Source: UBA8941 sp963780545 (GTDB lineage Archaea > Thermoproteota > Bathyarchaeia > TCS64). From it: a stretch of DNA of 64,000 nt. The notes under the pieces were generated by a model, which saw only the letters and a program-made list of their open reading frames with translations, searched no databases and was not told where the DNA came from. The first letter of the stretch is position 1. The number at the start of each line of letters is the position of its first letter. The stretch covers positions 39,599-103,598 of the forward strand of contig CAWACK010000017.1 in assembly GCA_963780545.1 (NCBI GenBank), given 5' to 3'. Shown here piece by piece: positions 56,998 through 64,000 of this stretch. Position numbers and translations under genes: made by a program.

Positions 56998-57243
56998 GAT
57001 CAAGGTGGCTGTATAACAACTTCGTACGGGCTTGTTAAGCCTGCGACGTCTCTTGGTGGTGTTGATGCTATCTCTACGATACCTTCGATCTCAAATCAGG
57101 GGGATCTTAGCATGGAGAAGCAGGAGGAGATAGGGATTACCAGAAGTTTGGTTCACGTCTCCGTAGGTATCGAGGATTTCAGCGATCCTAAAGATTTTGA
57201 AGAAGCATTATCCTTCGTGCACATTAGATGTCACAAGCAATAA
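56998..57243 (+). pseudogene. C-terminal fragment of a Cys/Met-metabolism PLP enzyme
   Basis: VKPATSLGGVDAISTIPSIS followed by GITRSLVHVSVGIEDFSDPK and a final EEALSF is the classic ending of cystathionine gamma-synthase/lyase and O-acylhomoserine sulfhydrylase. The preceding 300 or more residues with the PLP lysine are missing; the fragment starts right at the kinase start codon region. A leftover of a lost gene. Confidence 0.75.
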
Positions 57244-57270
57244 ATACAAAAATTTCCTGATTTTCACCCG

Positions 57271-57903
57271 ATGTTTTCCATATGTACGCTCTACTCACCC
57301 GAGGGCCACCTAGATAAGGACCTACAGGACCTCCGTGAGGGCGAGAAAAACTTCACAAAAGAGCTCGGCGTCCTAGAGCGCAGCTTCTATCAATGCATCC
57401 AACTCCCAAATATCATCTGGGTAAACACAAGGTAGGTAAGCGAGAACCACCACAACATCGCCGCCGAGAACATAATGAAGGTCCGTAGGGATGACAGGGT
57501 ATCGGCGGCGTATTTCCCAAACGGCCTATATTATGAGGTGTTCTGCGATGAGATCTAGGATGTAGCCTACACCGCCTCCGAAAAACGCGGAGATGGCCTT
57601 GTCGTGATCTGCCATGGCATTATGGCGCTCAAGAGGCTGGACATCTGGAGAGAAACTCTGAAGAAGCGGGTAGAGAGTCTGAGTAATTACGACTCGCTTG
57701 TCAGCCTACGCACATTCATCAACTATTACAGCCCAGTGGAATTTATCGGCGTGATGAAGTGGAGGTCGGAGTCAGATTATGATGCAAACCGCATCAAGGA
57801 CGGGTACTATATTGAGGAGACCCTCTTCACGGGGTTGAGGGAGGGCTCATATCTCTTAGCTGCCTATAACCAGTTCCTCTGTAGGCCCATTTCGATGAAG
57901 TAG
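57271..57903 (+). pseudogene. ABM-like two-domain protein with two in-frame TAG codons
   Basis: One frame of 210 codons from ATG 57271 to TAG 57901-57903 is interrupted by two further TAG codons (after WVNTR near 57433, and after FCDEI near 57557), with no frameshift. The text on both sides is coherent: SICTLYSPEGHLDKDLQDLR, SENHHNIAAENIMKVRRDD, then WRETLKKRVESLSNYDSL and LREGSYLLAAYNQFL. Dimeric alpha-beta barrel-like halves are likely. Replacement of Trp and Gln codons (TGG, CAG) by TAG would explain it as decay; amber readthrough or pyrrolysine cannot be excluded. TAG is used as a normal stop by other genes here. Confidence 0.6.
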
Positions 57904-57910
57904 TATACAT

Positions 57911-57922
57911 AGTGCGCGCACT
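57911..57922. repeat. Palindromic alternating tract
   Basis: AGTGCGCGCACT, a perfect 12 bp palindrome in the 34 bp spacer before the DinB-like gene. Confidence 0.85.
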
Positions 57923-57937
57923 GGCAAAGAAAAGAGG

Positions 57938-58549
57938 ATGATTGACTTGTCTAAAGACGATGGAGAAGTAACGCGCTCCCTCTTAGAGCAATTTAGATTA
58001 ATCTTTGACATGTACGAGGAAGCCATAGATAAGATACCGGAAACCCAATGGAGAAGCGGTGAAATAGATTACCTCATACCAGCTAGACTGATTCTACACG
58101 CCATCGAGGTAGGTGACTTCTACGCCTCACCATCTCCCGAAAGCTACACGCCTGGTGAGCGATTAGGGGCAGACGCCTCAAAGGAAGGTTTCGTTTGGGA
58201 TCTAAAACCCGAGAACCTGCCCTCTAGGGAGGTCGTGCTTGAGTATCATCGCGAGGTTCGGATTACTGTTGAGGGTTGGTTGAGAGGGATGAGTGAAGAA
58301 AATCTTCTAGGGAGGGAGGATAAGTTCCCCTGGACTGGGTCGACTCGTCTTGGAAGAGCCCTGTATCTCCTCGGGCACTACCGTCAGCACTTCGGGGAGG
58401 TCAACGGTGAGTTGCGGAGAAGGGGTCTGCCGAGGATTAAATGGCGTACTTTACGCTCAAAGCCTTACATAGCATACTTAAGATTAGAAAATCTTAACCC
58501 GAATCACTCAGTTGTAAGCCTAGTTTTGAATAAGGGCCCAATCGAGTGA
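57938..58549 (+). CDS. DinB-like four-helix protein
   Basis: 203 residues. A four-helix bundle with metal-binding histidines: LILHAIEVGDFYA in helix 2 and LLGHYRQHFGEVNGELRRRG in the last helix, the DinB/YfiT pattern. Metal-dependent thiol transferases (bacillithiol-like) share this fold; the archaeal substrate is unknown. Confidence 0.78.
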   Translation: MIDLSKDDGEVTRSLLEQFRLIFDMYEEAIDKIPETQWRSGEIDYLIPARLILHAIEVGDFYASPSPESYTPGERLGADASKEGFVWDLKPENLPSREVVLEYHREVRITVEGWLRGMSEENLLGREDKFPWTGSTRLGRALYLLGHYRQHFGEVNGELRRRGLPRIKWRTLRSKPYIAYLRLENLNPNHSVVSLVLNKGPIE

Positions 58550-58557
58550 TGAGGAAT

Positions 58558-58983
58558 TTATTCCACTTGCTTTTCTCCAATATCTTGAGAAAATCTCAAC
58601 AAGTAACCATCAGGATCCTGTACAAGGATTTGTCGACATCCGCTGAGGAAATCACCAACCTTATACCAGCTATCTTTAATGGGTCTTCTCAGGGGATAAT
58701 CCGAATCTTTCAATGAATTATTTATTCTATCAACATCGTCGGTGTCTATTTGAAAATTTATTCCCCGACCAAGAGGATACTCAAAACTCCCCGTAATAAA
58801 CGCTTTATCTTCATTGGGGTCCAGTTCTTGAATCATTATTTGGCTACCTTGATATGATAAAAATGCAAATGAGGGATTTTCCCGCTGGTATTCAACGGTG
58901 AATCCGAGAATGTTTTGATAAAAATTTAGGCTAATTTGAAAATCAGTAACGTATAACTCGGGTTTCAGAGGATTTGATTTCAT
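58558..58983 (-). CDS. VOC family protein
   Basis: 141 residues, intact. LYVTDFQISLNFYQNILGFT, FLSYQGSQIMIQEL, GRGINFQIDTDDVDRINNSL and FLSGCRQILVQDPDGYLLRF give the paired beta-alpha-beta-beta-beta units; Glu/His metal ligands may be partly replaced (LVQDPDGYLLRF). Bleomycin-resistance-like or glyoxalase-like, not specified. It converges on the DinB gene with a 9 bp gap. Confidence 0.82.
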   Translation of the reverse strand: MKSNPLKPELYVTDFQISLNFYQNILGFTVEYQRENPSFAFLSYQGSQIMIQELDPNEDKAFITGSFEYPLGRGINFQIDTDDVDRINNSLKDSDYPLRRPIKDSWYKVGDFLSGCRQILVQDPDGYLLRFSQDIGEKQVE

Positions 58984-59036
58984 ATCAGGAGAATGACGGT
59001 GTTTAGCTTTTAAGTAGTTTTTTTTCCAATGGTAAG

Positions 59037-59222
59037 GTGGGTGTCCTCAAGACTGAGCAGTTTTCCCTAATAGAAAGCCCGGCGGCGGGATACGTGGGGC
59101 TGGGTCAGCAGTTCGAGAAGGCGTTCAGTGTAGGTAAAAAACTGTTAATATGGTGTCATCATGAGCCGACTAGGGTCACGCGCGCTGTTTTTGATGCCAC
59201 GTTCATAAAAGCAGAAACCTGA
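59037..59222 (+). CDS. Short unassigned frame, possibly a remnant
   Basis: 61 codons: FSLIESPAAGYVGLGQQFEK, then SVGKKLLIWCHHEPTRVTRA. It may be the remains of a longer gene; no start signal or family is clear. An alternating tract (59177-59185) sits inside, unusual for coding DNA and a reason for doubt. Confidence 0.3.
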   Translation: MGVLKTEQFSLIESPAAGYVGLGQQFEKAFSVGKKLLIWCHHEPTRVTRAVFDATFIKAET

Positions 59223-59269
59223 TTGTGTGCATTAGTTTAATTCAAAGAACAAGGTAGACATATTTCTAG

Positions 59270-59683
59270 CCAGTTCACCTTATTATTGACCACCAAATTA
59301 GTAAACAACTAAAAATATTCAGAGATTTGAGCGACCAAAAACAGCGTGAAACCGGAGCATATATTATGAAGGAAATAAATGGGGATTTCCAATTGGTGAA
59401 CCCAAAGGTCGGTGATAAGAGCGAGATTGAATTTGATGATCCACCCCCAAATACAATAGGTTGCATGCATACGCATTTAACAACTTCCTAACCAAATAAT
59501 GCCGATTTGAGTGGTTTTATCAATAGTCTAGTAGAGCATGTGATGATTGTTGTTTATCCATTCGACGCAATTGGGTTTTGGAAGAAAAGTGGCGATAACA
59601 TTATGCAGTATTTTGGTTTAGTAGGTGGAACATTAAAAAGAGTCTCAGTTCATGTTGCGCATGCGATATATCAGAAAACGTGA
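59270..59683 (+). pseudogene. JAMM/MPN-like metalloprotease remnant with in-frame TAA
   Basis: Starting perhaps at TTG 59327, the frame reads SDQKQRETGAYIMKEINGD (Glu), NTIGCMHTHLTTS, TAA (59489-59491), then PNNADLSGFINSLVEHVMIV to a TGA at 59683. E..HxH....D is the JAMM zinc site used by deubiquitinase-like and JAB proteases, the second part carrying the Asp. The stop is inside the catalytic core, so the protein is dead unless read through. Weak but coherent. Confidence 0.45.
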
Positions 59684-59714
59684 ATTTCTCCCACCGATTG
59701 TTGAAGGCGAGTAA

Positions 59715-60152
59715 TCACTTGTATTCTCCGCTCATAGAGATACCAACTAGGAAGTGGGGTGAGTCGACTTTTTTATATATGAAAATATGTTTCAAACCAC
59801 GTGGGATGTAGATGCCCGCAGTCTTCTTTATGATGTGGCTCTCCTCCTCATTGCCGAGTTTGATCTCGATCTCCGCTCCTAGGTATTCGATGTCGAAGGG
59901 GTTAGTTCCCATGAATAGGATGATCTCATCATGTGGATGGGCGTGGAACTGTAGCCAGGGATTTGGGTCGGGAATGGTGTGTATTCCTGAGATGAATACG
60001 TGCTGTGGGACCCCCTTTATCAAAGAGTCCTCTATGTAAGTGTGGCTCATCGTTCTCCCTTTGACTCGCTGGCCTTCAGGTAGAACGCCGTGGGCAAGTC
60101 TCTGAACATGTGGTGTGTCAATAACGTATTTTCCATACTTTGATTCAGTCAT
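59715..60152 (-). CDS. Cupin-like protein
   Basis: 145 residues. WLQFHAHPHDEIILFMG has the HxH..E metal motif of cupin 1, and GIYIPRGLKHIFIYKK the second motif with His. The single beta-barrel is complete. Metal-dependent isomerase, dioxygenase or sugar-binding roles are possible. The start at ATG 60152 is preferred over the upstream ATG 60176, which lies in an alternating tract (60165-60179). Confidence 0.75.
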   Translation of the reverse strand: MTESKYGKYVIDTPHVQRLAHGVLPEGQRVKGRTMSHTYIEDSLIKGVPQHVFISGIHTIPDPNPWLQFHAHPHDEIILFMGTNPFDIEYLGAEIEIKLGNEEESHIIKKTAGIYIPRGLKHIFIYKKVDSPHFLVGISMSGEYK

Positions 60153-60252
60153 GGATTCACCTCGATGCGCGTGCATATACCTCCTGCGTTAAATCACTTA
60201 ACGAATAAGCTGATACTTATCGTCTTTTGAGCGTATGTAATAATCTGGTGGA

Positions 60253-60262
60253 GCGCGCGCAC
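60253..60262. repeat. Alternating CG tract
   Basis: GCGCGCGCAC, 40 bp upstream of the next small gene. Confidence 0.75.
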
Positions 60263-60303
60263 CATAAATTTAAACTATATCTGTTAAACCTAATTTGGTT
60301 ATA

Positions 60304-60555
60304 ATGGATGAAGAGAAACAGAAGCCAAAAAAGTCACTCGACAAAGCGAAAGAGATGCTAGGTAAGACAGCAAATAGGAAGAGAATCGATTTTGTCGTAA
60401 CATATGAATTGGAGGGATCCAGATCCAAGAAACAGAGGGTACACGCTTATTCGAAAGAAGAGGCGGAGAAGATTATGGCAACGAAACTAGAGTCACAAGT
60501 ATCATCCGGGGAGATCAATGGTTTCAAAATCATCTCGGTAGAAACAGAAAAATAG
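60304..60555 (+). CDS. Small hypothetical protein
   Basis: 83 residues, lysine-rich start (KQKPKKSLDKAKEMLGKT), then a strand-helix-strand part (RIDFVVTYELEGSRSKKQRV; EEAEKIMATKLESQVSSGEI). Possibly a small RNA- or DNA-binding or ribosome-associated protein, by charge only. No family known to me. Followed by an alternating tract (60568-60575). Confidence 0.5.
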   Translation: MDEEKQKPKKSLDKAKEMLGKTANRKRIDFVVTYELEGSRSKKQRVHAYSKEEAEKIMATKLESQVSSGEINGFKIISVETEK

Positions 60556-60742
60556 CAATTATAAAATCACGCGCGACGTGTCTTTTTAATCACATGTGCA
60601 AGCCACTTTGAAGTTGCAGCTTGAAACGCAATATATCGGAATAACTAGTCTCTGATTTATGGTTAGCTGCTTTAGTAGCGTATTAATGGACGTTATTAGC
60701 GGTTAAGGAATCGCTAATTGATAGTAGGGTGTAATGGAACAC

Positions 60743-60750
60743 GCTTATAC
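60743..60750 (+). promoter_or_regulatory. TATA box of the candidate RNA gene
   Basis: GCTTATAC, about 25 bp upstream of the first base of the structured block at 60771, the right distance for an archaeal start. Confidence 0.45.
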
Positions 60751-60770
60751 CTATGAGGCGGTGATTCCTT

Positions 60771-60936
60771 TGCCCAGGTGGGAGCGGACGAAAGGTCCAA
60801 GCAGTGGAAGGCCCGAAGCCGCGAAACGTGGGGAGTGGGCTGCGAAGGAACTTGGCTGGCTTTGGCTGGTCGAGAAACCTGCACTCCCCAGCTGACATCG
60901 CGCAAGCGGGGTCGGCTACGGGATCTTGACTGGGCA
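60771..60936 (+). ncRNA. Candidate structured non-coding RNA, about 166 nt
   Basis: A GC-rich island in an AT-rich spacer that folds well on the plus strand. TGCCCAG (60771-60777) pairs with CTGGGCA (60930-60936) and closes the molecule. Inside are GGAC/GTCC (60786-60798), GGC/GCC (60810-60820), an 8 bp stem GGGGAGTG (60830-60837) with CACTCCCC (60882-60889), and AGCTGAC (60890-60896) with GTCGGCT (60911-60917), the last around CGC-GCAA-GCG with a GNRA loop. No convincing protein frame. A TATA box lies at the proper distance, while the following gene has its own TATA, so this is a separate unit. I looked for SRP RNA and RNase P marks and did not find them. Confidence 0.6.
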
Positions 60937-60986
60937 CCCTTATTACTCGAGAAATTTTGTTTACGCCTTTGACAATAGTCGAGCGG

Positions 60987-60993
60987 TATAAAT
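60987..60993 (+). promoter_or_regulatory. TATA box of the CBS/HPF-like gene
   Basis: TATAAAT about 38 bp before the ATG at 61028 would give a leader of about ten bases. Confidence 0.5.
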
Positions 60994-61027
60994 TCCCCCA
61001 ACTGTAAGGATACCCAGTGTTCCCTAT

Positions 61028-62206
61028 ATGACTAAAACCCTCGAAGAACTGGGCCAAACAGAGATCTCCAAACTTCTCGACAAGCGCCTGGTAATATTCT
61101 CACCCGAAGAATCCGTCAGCAGAGTCCTCGGCGAACTCGAGAGGACGGGCCGCTACGAAGCGGTGGTTCAAGCAGGCGACAAGGTCGGCCTGATAACCCT
61201 CAGGCACCTACTCAACGTCGAGCGACCCGAAGGCACGAAGCTTGTGCATCTATGGAAGCCCCTAATACAGGTCACCCCAGACAGCACCGTGACCGGCGTC
61301 GCAGCTGAGCTCATCAGGATAAACGAGAGGGCCCTACCCGTCCTCGAAGGAACCAAACCGGTGGGAATCATATCCCAACTCGATATAATCAAGGCGATGG
61401 CCGACTGCCCCGAGCTAGGCATGAACCCTGCGATAGAGCTGGCTAAAGCGCCGGTAACAAGCCTGGACGTCAAGGAGGCGATAGCGAAGGCGCGTAGCGT
61501 CATGCTGGATAAAGGATTCAGCCACATCCCAGTGACCCGAGACGGGAAACTCGTCGGGATGGTAACCGCACAAGACCTCATCCGGATATTCCTCAAACCC
61601 CAGGGACGCAGCAAGCAGGGCGAAAAACCCAGCGAAAACATAACGAGGTACAAAGGTGAGCTGGGCGGAATAATGGATGAACAGCCACTCGCAGTCGGCG
61701 TCGACGCATCAGCCCTCGAGGTCGTCCGCAGCCTGAGGGACAGGGAGAAGAACGCCTGCCTGTTGACCGACCCTCAAGGCGTTATCCAAGGTATAATCAC
61801 CCCACGTGAACTCCTCGCACTAATAGCGAGACGCCCCGTCGTAAAGGAGCTGCCCATACAGATAATCGGTCTCAAGAAGGAGGACTTCTTCGATCAAGCC
61901 GAAGCCGAGCAGAAAGTCGACCGAGTAATAAAGAAAGGGATGAAGATCCACCCGAACATAGACGAAGTCTCAATAGTCGTTAAGAGGAGGACTGAGGGAG
62001 AGGGTCGCAGCAGATACGAGATGAACGCGAGGGTCATCAGTGCAACTGAGCAGATAAACGCCAAGGGGGAAGGGTATGATCTGCTGCAGACCTTCGAGGA
62101 TATGCTTAACACCCTCGAGAGTGAGCTGATGAAATCAAAGACTGGCCCTCACACCGCCCGACGTGGTGAGCATGATAAGGAGCAGTCTCAGCAATACGAA
62201 AAGTAG
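61028..62206 (+). CDS. Four-CBS-domain protein with HPF-like C-terminal domain
   Basis: 392 residues. Four CBS repeats (about 10-65, 70-125, 135-190, 215-265), marked by LVHLWKPLIQVTPDSTVTGV, HIPVTRDGKLVGMVTAQDLI and GVIQGIITPRELLALI; these bind adenine nucleotides. The C-terminus (about 275-375; PIQIIGLKKEDFFDQAEAEQ to LLQTFEDMLNTLESELM) has the strand-helix pattern of ribosome hibernation (HPF/RaiA) proteins, as in the archaeal CBS-containing hibernation factor described in Pyrobaculum (Dri). Nucleotide level may control ribosome binding. The candidate RNA ends 90 bp upstream. Confidence 0.75.
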   Translation: MTKTLEELGQTEISKLLDKRLVIFSPEESVSRVLGELERTGRYEAVVQAGDKVGLITLRHLLNVERPEGTKLVHLWKPLIQVTPDSTVTGVAAELIRINERALPVLEGTKPVGIISQLDIIKAMADCPELGMNPAIELAKAPVTSLDVKEAIAKARSVMLDKGFSHIPVTRDGKLVGMVTAQDLIRIFLKPQGRSKQGEKPSENITRYKGELGGIMDEQPLAVGVDASALEVVRSLRDREKNACLLTDPQGVIQGIITPRELLALIARRPVVKELPIQIIGLKKEDFFDQAEAEQKVDRVIKKGMKIHPNIDEVSIVVKRRTEGEGRSRYEMNARVISATEQINAKGEGYDLLQTFEDMLNTLESELMKSKTGPHTARRGEHDKEQSQQYEK

Positions 62207-62325
62207 CTGACCGCACACCTTAGAACCCACTTTTCTCATCATTTTTTCGCGTACATGAAAGCACACGCCGAAGGGTACGCATGGGATAAGGAGAATTAAA
62301 GAGTGGGATTTACCACAGATTAACC

Positions 62326-62655
62326 ATGCAAGAATACGGCGTTTACGAAGAACTGGAAGAATTGTATCCGTGCGGGATATGCGAGGAGTTGTTCAGCGAT
62401 GATGAAGACTCACTCGATGAGAAGATGCTCATCACCTGCTCAGAGAAGGATAACGATAACCGTGAGTCCGAGCACGAGGAGGAACGCGAGAGAGAACACG
62501 AAGAGGAAGAAGCCGAAACAGAAGATGAGGAGAATCAGGAGGATGAGAGAGAAGATCGGGAAGAGTGGGAAAAAGAAGGAGAGTTTGCGGTAGAGACTCC
62601 CGAAGAGAAGGAAGAGGAAGAACGCGAAGAAGACGAGGAAGAGGACAGAGATTAA
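62326..62655 (+). CDS. Highly acidic low-complexity protein
   Basis: 109 residues, more than half Glu and Asp after residue 40 (long runs of E, R and D), preceded by a Cys pair segment LYPCGICEELFSDDEDSL (CxxC). The acidic tail is likely disordered. The CxxC head may bind zinc. Function unknown; such proteins sometimes act as DNA- or histone-mimics, which is speculation. Confidence 0.55.
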   Translation: MQEYGVYEELEELYPCGICEELFSDDEDSLDEKMLITCSEKDNDNRESEHEEEREREHEEEEAETEDEENQEDEREDREEWEKEGEFAVETPEEKEEEEREEDEEEDRD

Positions 62656-62743
62656 AACTAATCAATCGCCCGCGTTTATTTACACGAACTACCTTAAGCA
62701 GGCGTGCGAGGACTCTCGCCGCAGCTCGTCTGTTTTAATACCG

Positions 62744-62753
62744 GTGCGCGCGC
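62744..62753. repeat. Alternating CG tract
   Basis: GTGCGCGCGC directly in front of a startless reading frame. Confidence 0.75.
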
Positions 62754-62756
62754 CCC

Positions 62757-63173
62757 AGTAATAGTGAGAACAATAAAATCGAGGGAGAGGACCCTCTAGC
62801 AAAATTCGGGAAGAATTCAGCTGAGCAGCTTCGGAGGGAAGACGGCTTCAATTATGTACCCGATATTCTCCTGGTGAGTATAAACGATGCGGAGAAGGAT
62901 GAGGTGGCTGCATTTGAAGAATTTATTGGTAGCCACGGAGACGTAGGAAGCAGCCAGTCAAACCCATTCATAATGTATTCGTCTAAATGGAACATTGAGG
63001 ATGTGGAGATAGTTGGAGCCAAGAACGTTTACCAGCTATTTAAGAGAGAGATGGCGAACGCCTCAACAAAGTTTTACGAAGTAAAACGGAATGGGGATGG
63101 AACATTACAGGGGGGAAATGATAAGACGGTTAAGTTTGTTTATCCGCATGCGTTGGTTTTCCAGAATTCTTAG
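62757..63173 (+). CDS. Hypothetical protein, probably 5'-truncated
   Basis: The frame is open from an alternating CG tract and reads NNKIEGEDPLAKFGKNSAEQ, REDGFNYVPDILLVSINDAE, then MYSSKWNIEDVEIVGAKNVY to a stop at 63173. No ATG, GTG or TTG occurs before the GTG at 62874 (VSINDAEK), although the protein-like texture clearly begins earlier; the real start was probably lost at the tract. Family unknown. It overlaps the convergent gene by about 40 bp. Confidence 0.45.
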   Translation, partial: SNSENNKIEGEDPLAKFGKNSAEQLRREDGFNYVPDILLVSINDAEKDEVAAFEEFIGSHGDVGSSQSNPFIMYSSKWNIEDVEIVGAKNVYQLFKREMANASTKFYEVKRNGDGTLQGGNDKTVKFVYPHALVFQNS

Positions 63174-63546
63174 TAAAAAGCCATCGGATTAAGGTAATTT
63201 TCTTTTGGGGATAATGAGTCTCAGTTCGATGTTTAATCACGTCCTCCAGAACCTGATAATCGTACGTGAGATTAATCACCGATGAGCCTGTACGCATGAG
63301 TACTCCGAATACAACGACTTTGTAAGTTCCAGCTTCTAAATTAACTGTTTTAATATCCCTCGAGGAGTTCAGGGCATAATAAGCTACAGATCCTAGGTGC
63401 TTCAAGAGGTCAGGTAACTTTGGAACCACTATAGATGTAATTAGCGGAATTGAAAGACCATCGGTAAAAACCGCAGTTGCGCCGGCCACGCCCAGCGTTA
63501 GTATTATACTTTTATAGAAACTATCATAGGTGGATTGTTGCATCAC
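63130..63546 (-). CDS. Hypothetical membrane-associated protein
   Basis: 138 residues. Two moderately hydrophobic stretches at the start (SIILTLGVAGATAVFTDGLS; PLITSIVVPKLPDLLKHL) and a soluble strand-rich end (GTYKVVVFGVLMRTGSSVIN, LTYDYQVLED). No family recognised. Its upstream region carries the longest pure CG tract of the window (63574-63585). Confidence 0.5.
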   Translation of the reverse strand: MMQQSTYDSFYKSIILTLGVAGATAVFTDGLSIPLITSIVVPKLPDLLKHLGSVAYYALNSSRDIKTVNLEAGTYKVVVFGVLMRTGSSVINLTYDYQVLEDVIKHRTETHYPQKKITLIRWLFTKNSGKPTHADKQT

Positions 63547-63573
63547 AGCAACTAACGAAACCTGCTTTGTGCT

Positions 63574-63585
63574 CGCGCGCGCGCG
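63574..63585. repeat. Alternating CG tract, 12 bp
   Basis: CGCGCGCGCGCG, 12 bases of pure CG alternation, just upstream of the minus-strand gene. Confidence 0.85.
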
Positions 63586-63752
63586 ACTATTTCGCCCAGT
63601 TTTTTAAAGGAAAAGGAGAGACTTGATCGGCTAAATCGACGGCGAAGCTAGACTAGACGATTTGTACAAATTACTTGTCGAACCAATTAAATTAAACAAC
63701 TCATTTTTTTAGGTTTTTATACTCGAATAGTAAATACTCAATTGGAATTAAC

Positions 63753-63923
63753 ATGTCCAAAGATAAGAAAAAGACAATCGAGAAAAAGGCTGGAGAAGCT
63801 GGGGAAGCCGTCGGAAAGGAATTGAAAAAGGACGCTAAAAAGACCGTGGAGGTAGCTAAAGCATTCGGTAAAGGCGTGAAGGGGGAAATAGAGAAAGAGG
63901 AAAAGAAAGTAGAAAAGAAATAG
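63753..63923 (+). CDS. Lysine-rich small protein (56 residues)
   Basis: SKDKKKTIEKKAGEAGEAVG, then ELKKDAKKTVEVAKAFGKGV and a KEEKK tail. It is a basic-acidic amphipathic helical protein, about one third lysine, resembling late-embryogenesis or small chromatin-like proteins in texture only. A TATA-like TTTTTATACTC lies about 35 bp upstream. Likely real, function unknown. Confidence 0.55.
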   Translation: MSKDKKKTIEKKAGEAGEAVGKELKKDAKKTVEVAKAFGKGVKGEIEKEEKKVEKK

Positions 63924-64000
63924 CTCGGCTTAATTTTTCATGAGTTTTCCAGACAGTATATACATAGGTTGATTTATTATTTCACTCATTTTTAATATGC

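Noticed and set aside
60771..60936. Structured block as RNase P RNA or SRP RNA
   Set aside because: The conserved GAGGAAAGUC-type CR-I and ACAGAA-type CR-V of RNase P, and the GGAAGGAAGCAG-type helix 8 of SRP RNA, are not visible.
62432..62665. Minus-strand Leu/Pro-rich frame
   Set aside because: It is the complement of the Glu-rich repeats of the acidic protein, not a gene.

Overview
The window looks like a 64 kb piece of an archaeal chromosome, probably from the Bathyarchaeia or a nearby lineage of the Thermoproteota. Supporting signs are archaeal TATA boxes with very short leaders, arginine written mostly as AGG/AGA, an encoded-CCA tRNA-Asp(GTC), a stand-alone RAM (Lrp/AsnC ligand) domain protein, an ADP-forming acyl-CoA synthetase with indolepyruvate:ferredoxin oxidoreductase, and a CBS-domain protein resembling archaeal ribosome hibernation factors. 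The lineage is inferred from gene content only.

Layout. 1-4.3 kb: a heterodimeric ABC exporter, with a radical SAM/SPASM-like protein ending tail to tail against it. 4.4-8.8 kb: an intact leuA-leuC-leuD-leuB-type operon. 9-14.6 kb: a wHTH protein, a RAM protein, tRNA-Asp, and a run of genes (VOC, oligoendopeptidase F, hydrolase, NAD(P)-binding, SH3-like) that each carry one +1 frameshift. 14.6-17 kb: an AT-rich patch with clustered GTTTCCCGT repeats on either side of a GC-rich IS110-type transposase remnant. 17-27.8 kb: accessory metabolism (hydrolase, TspO-like, SOUL, fasciclin, flavodoxin, two DUF362, amidohydrolase, AKR-like, 4Fe-4S, DapA-like). 28-33 kb: an arsenic island (arsM, Acr3, ArsC) with OsmC, DGC and GcvH-like partners. 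33-41 kb: QueG-like ferredoxin protein, MarR-nitroreductase pair, prolyl aminopeptidase, Asp/Glu racemase-like plus ornithine cyclodeaminase-like pair, HNH nuclease and an amidohydrolase. 41.4-47.6 kb: an aminotransferase-iorB-iorA-acd operon that would turn aromatic amino acids into organic acids, reduced ferredoxin and ATP, divergent from a D-aminoacylase. 49.5-60 kb: many small, accessory, truncated or interrupted genes and a large sensor kinase. 60-64 kb: a candidate structured RNA in front of a CBS/HPF-like protein, then small acidic or basic proteins.

Three patterns cross the window. First, from 15 kb onward nearly every spacer holds alternating purine-pyrimidine tracts built on CGCG, which are almost absent from the first 15 kb and from the 42-47 kb operon. 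Second, about 17 genes are broken by single-base frameshifts; most need a +1 shift, and the frame is usually restored by skipping a purine just before a G-starting codon (AGG, AGA, AGC or GGA in the zero frame). This may be sequence error, gene decay or true +1 recoding, and it can be tested. Third, several remnants begin at or beside the alternating CG tracts.
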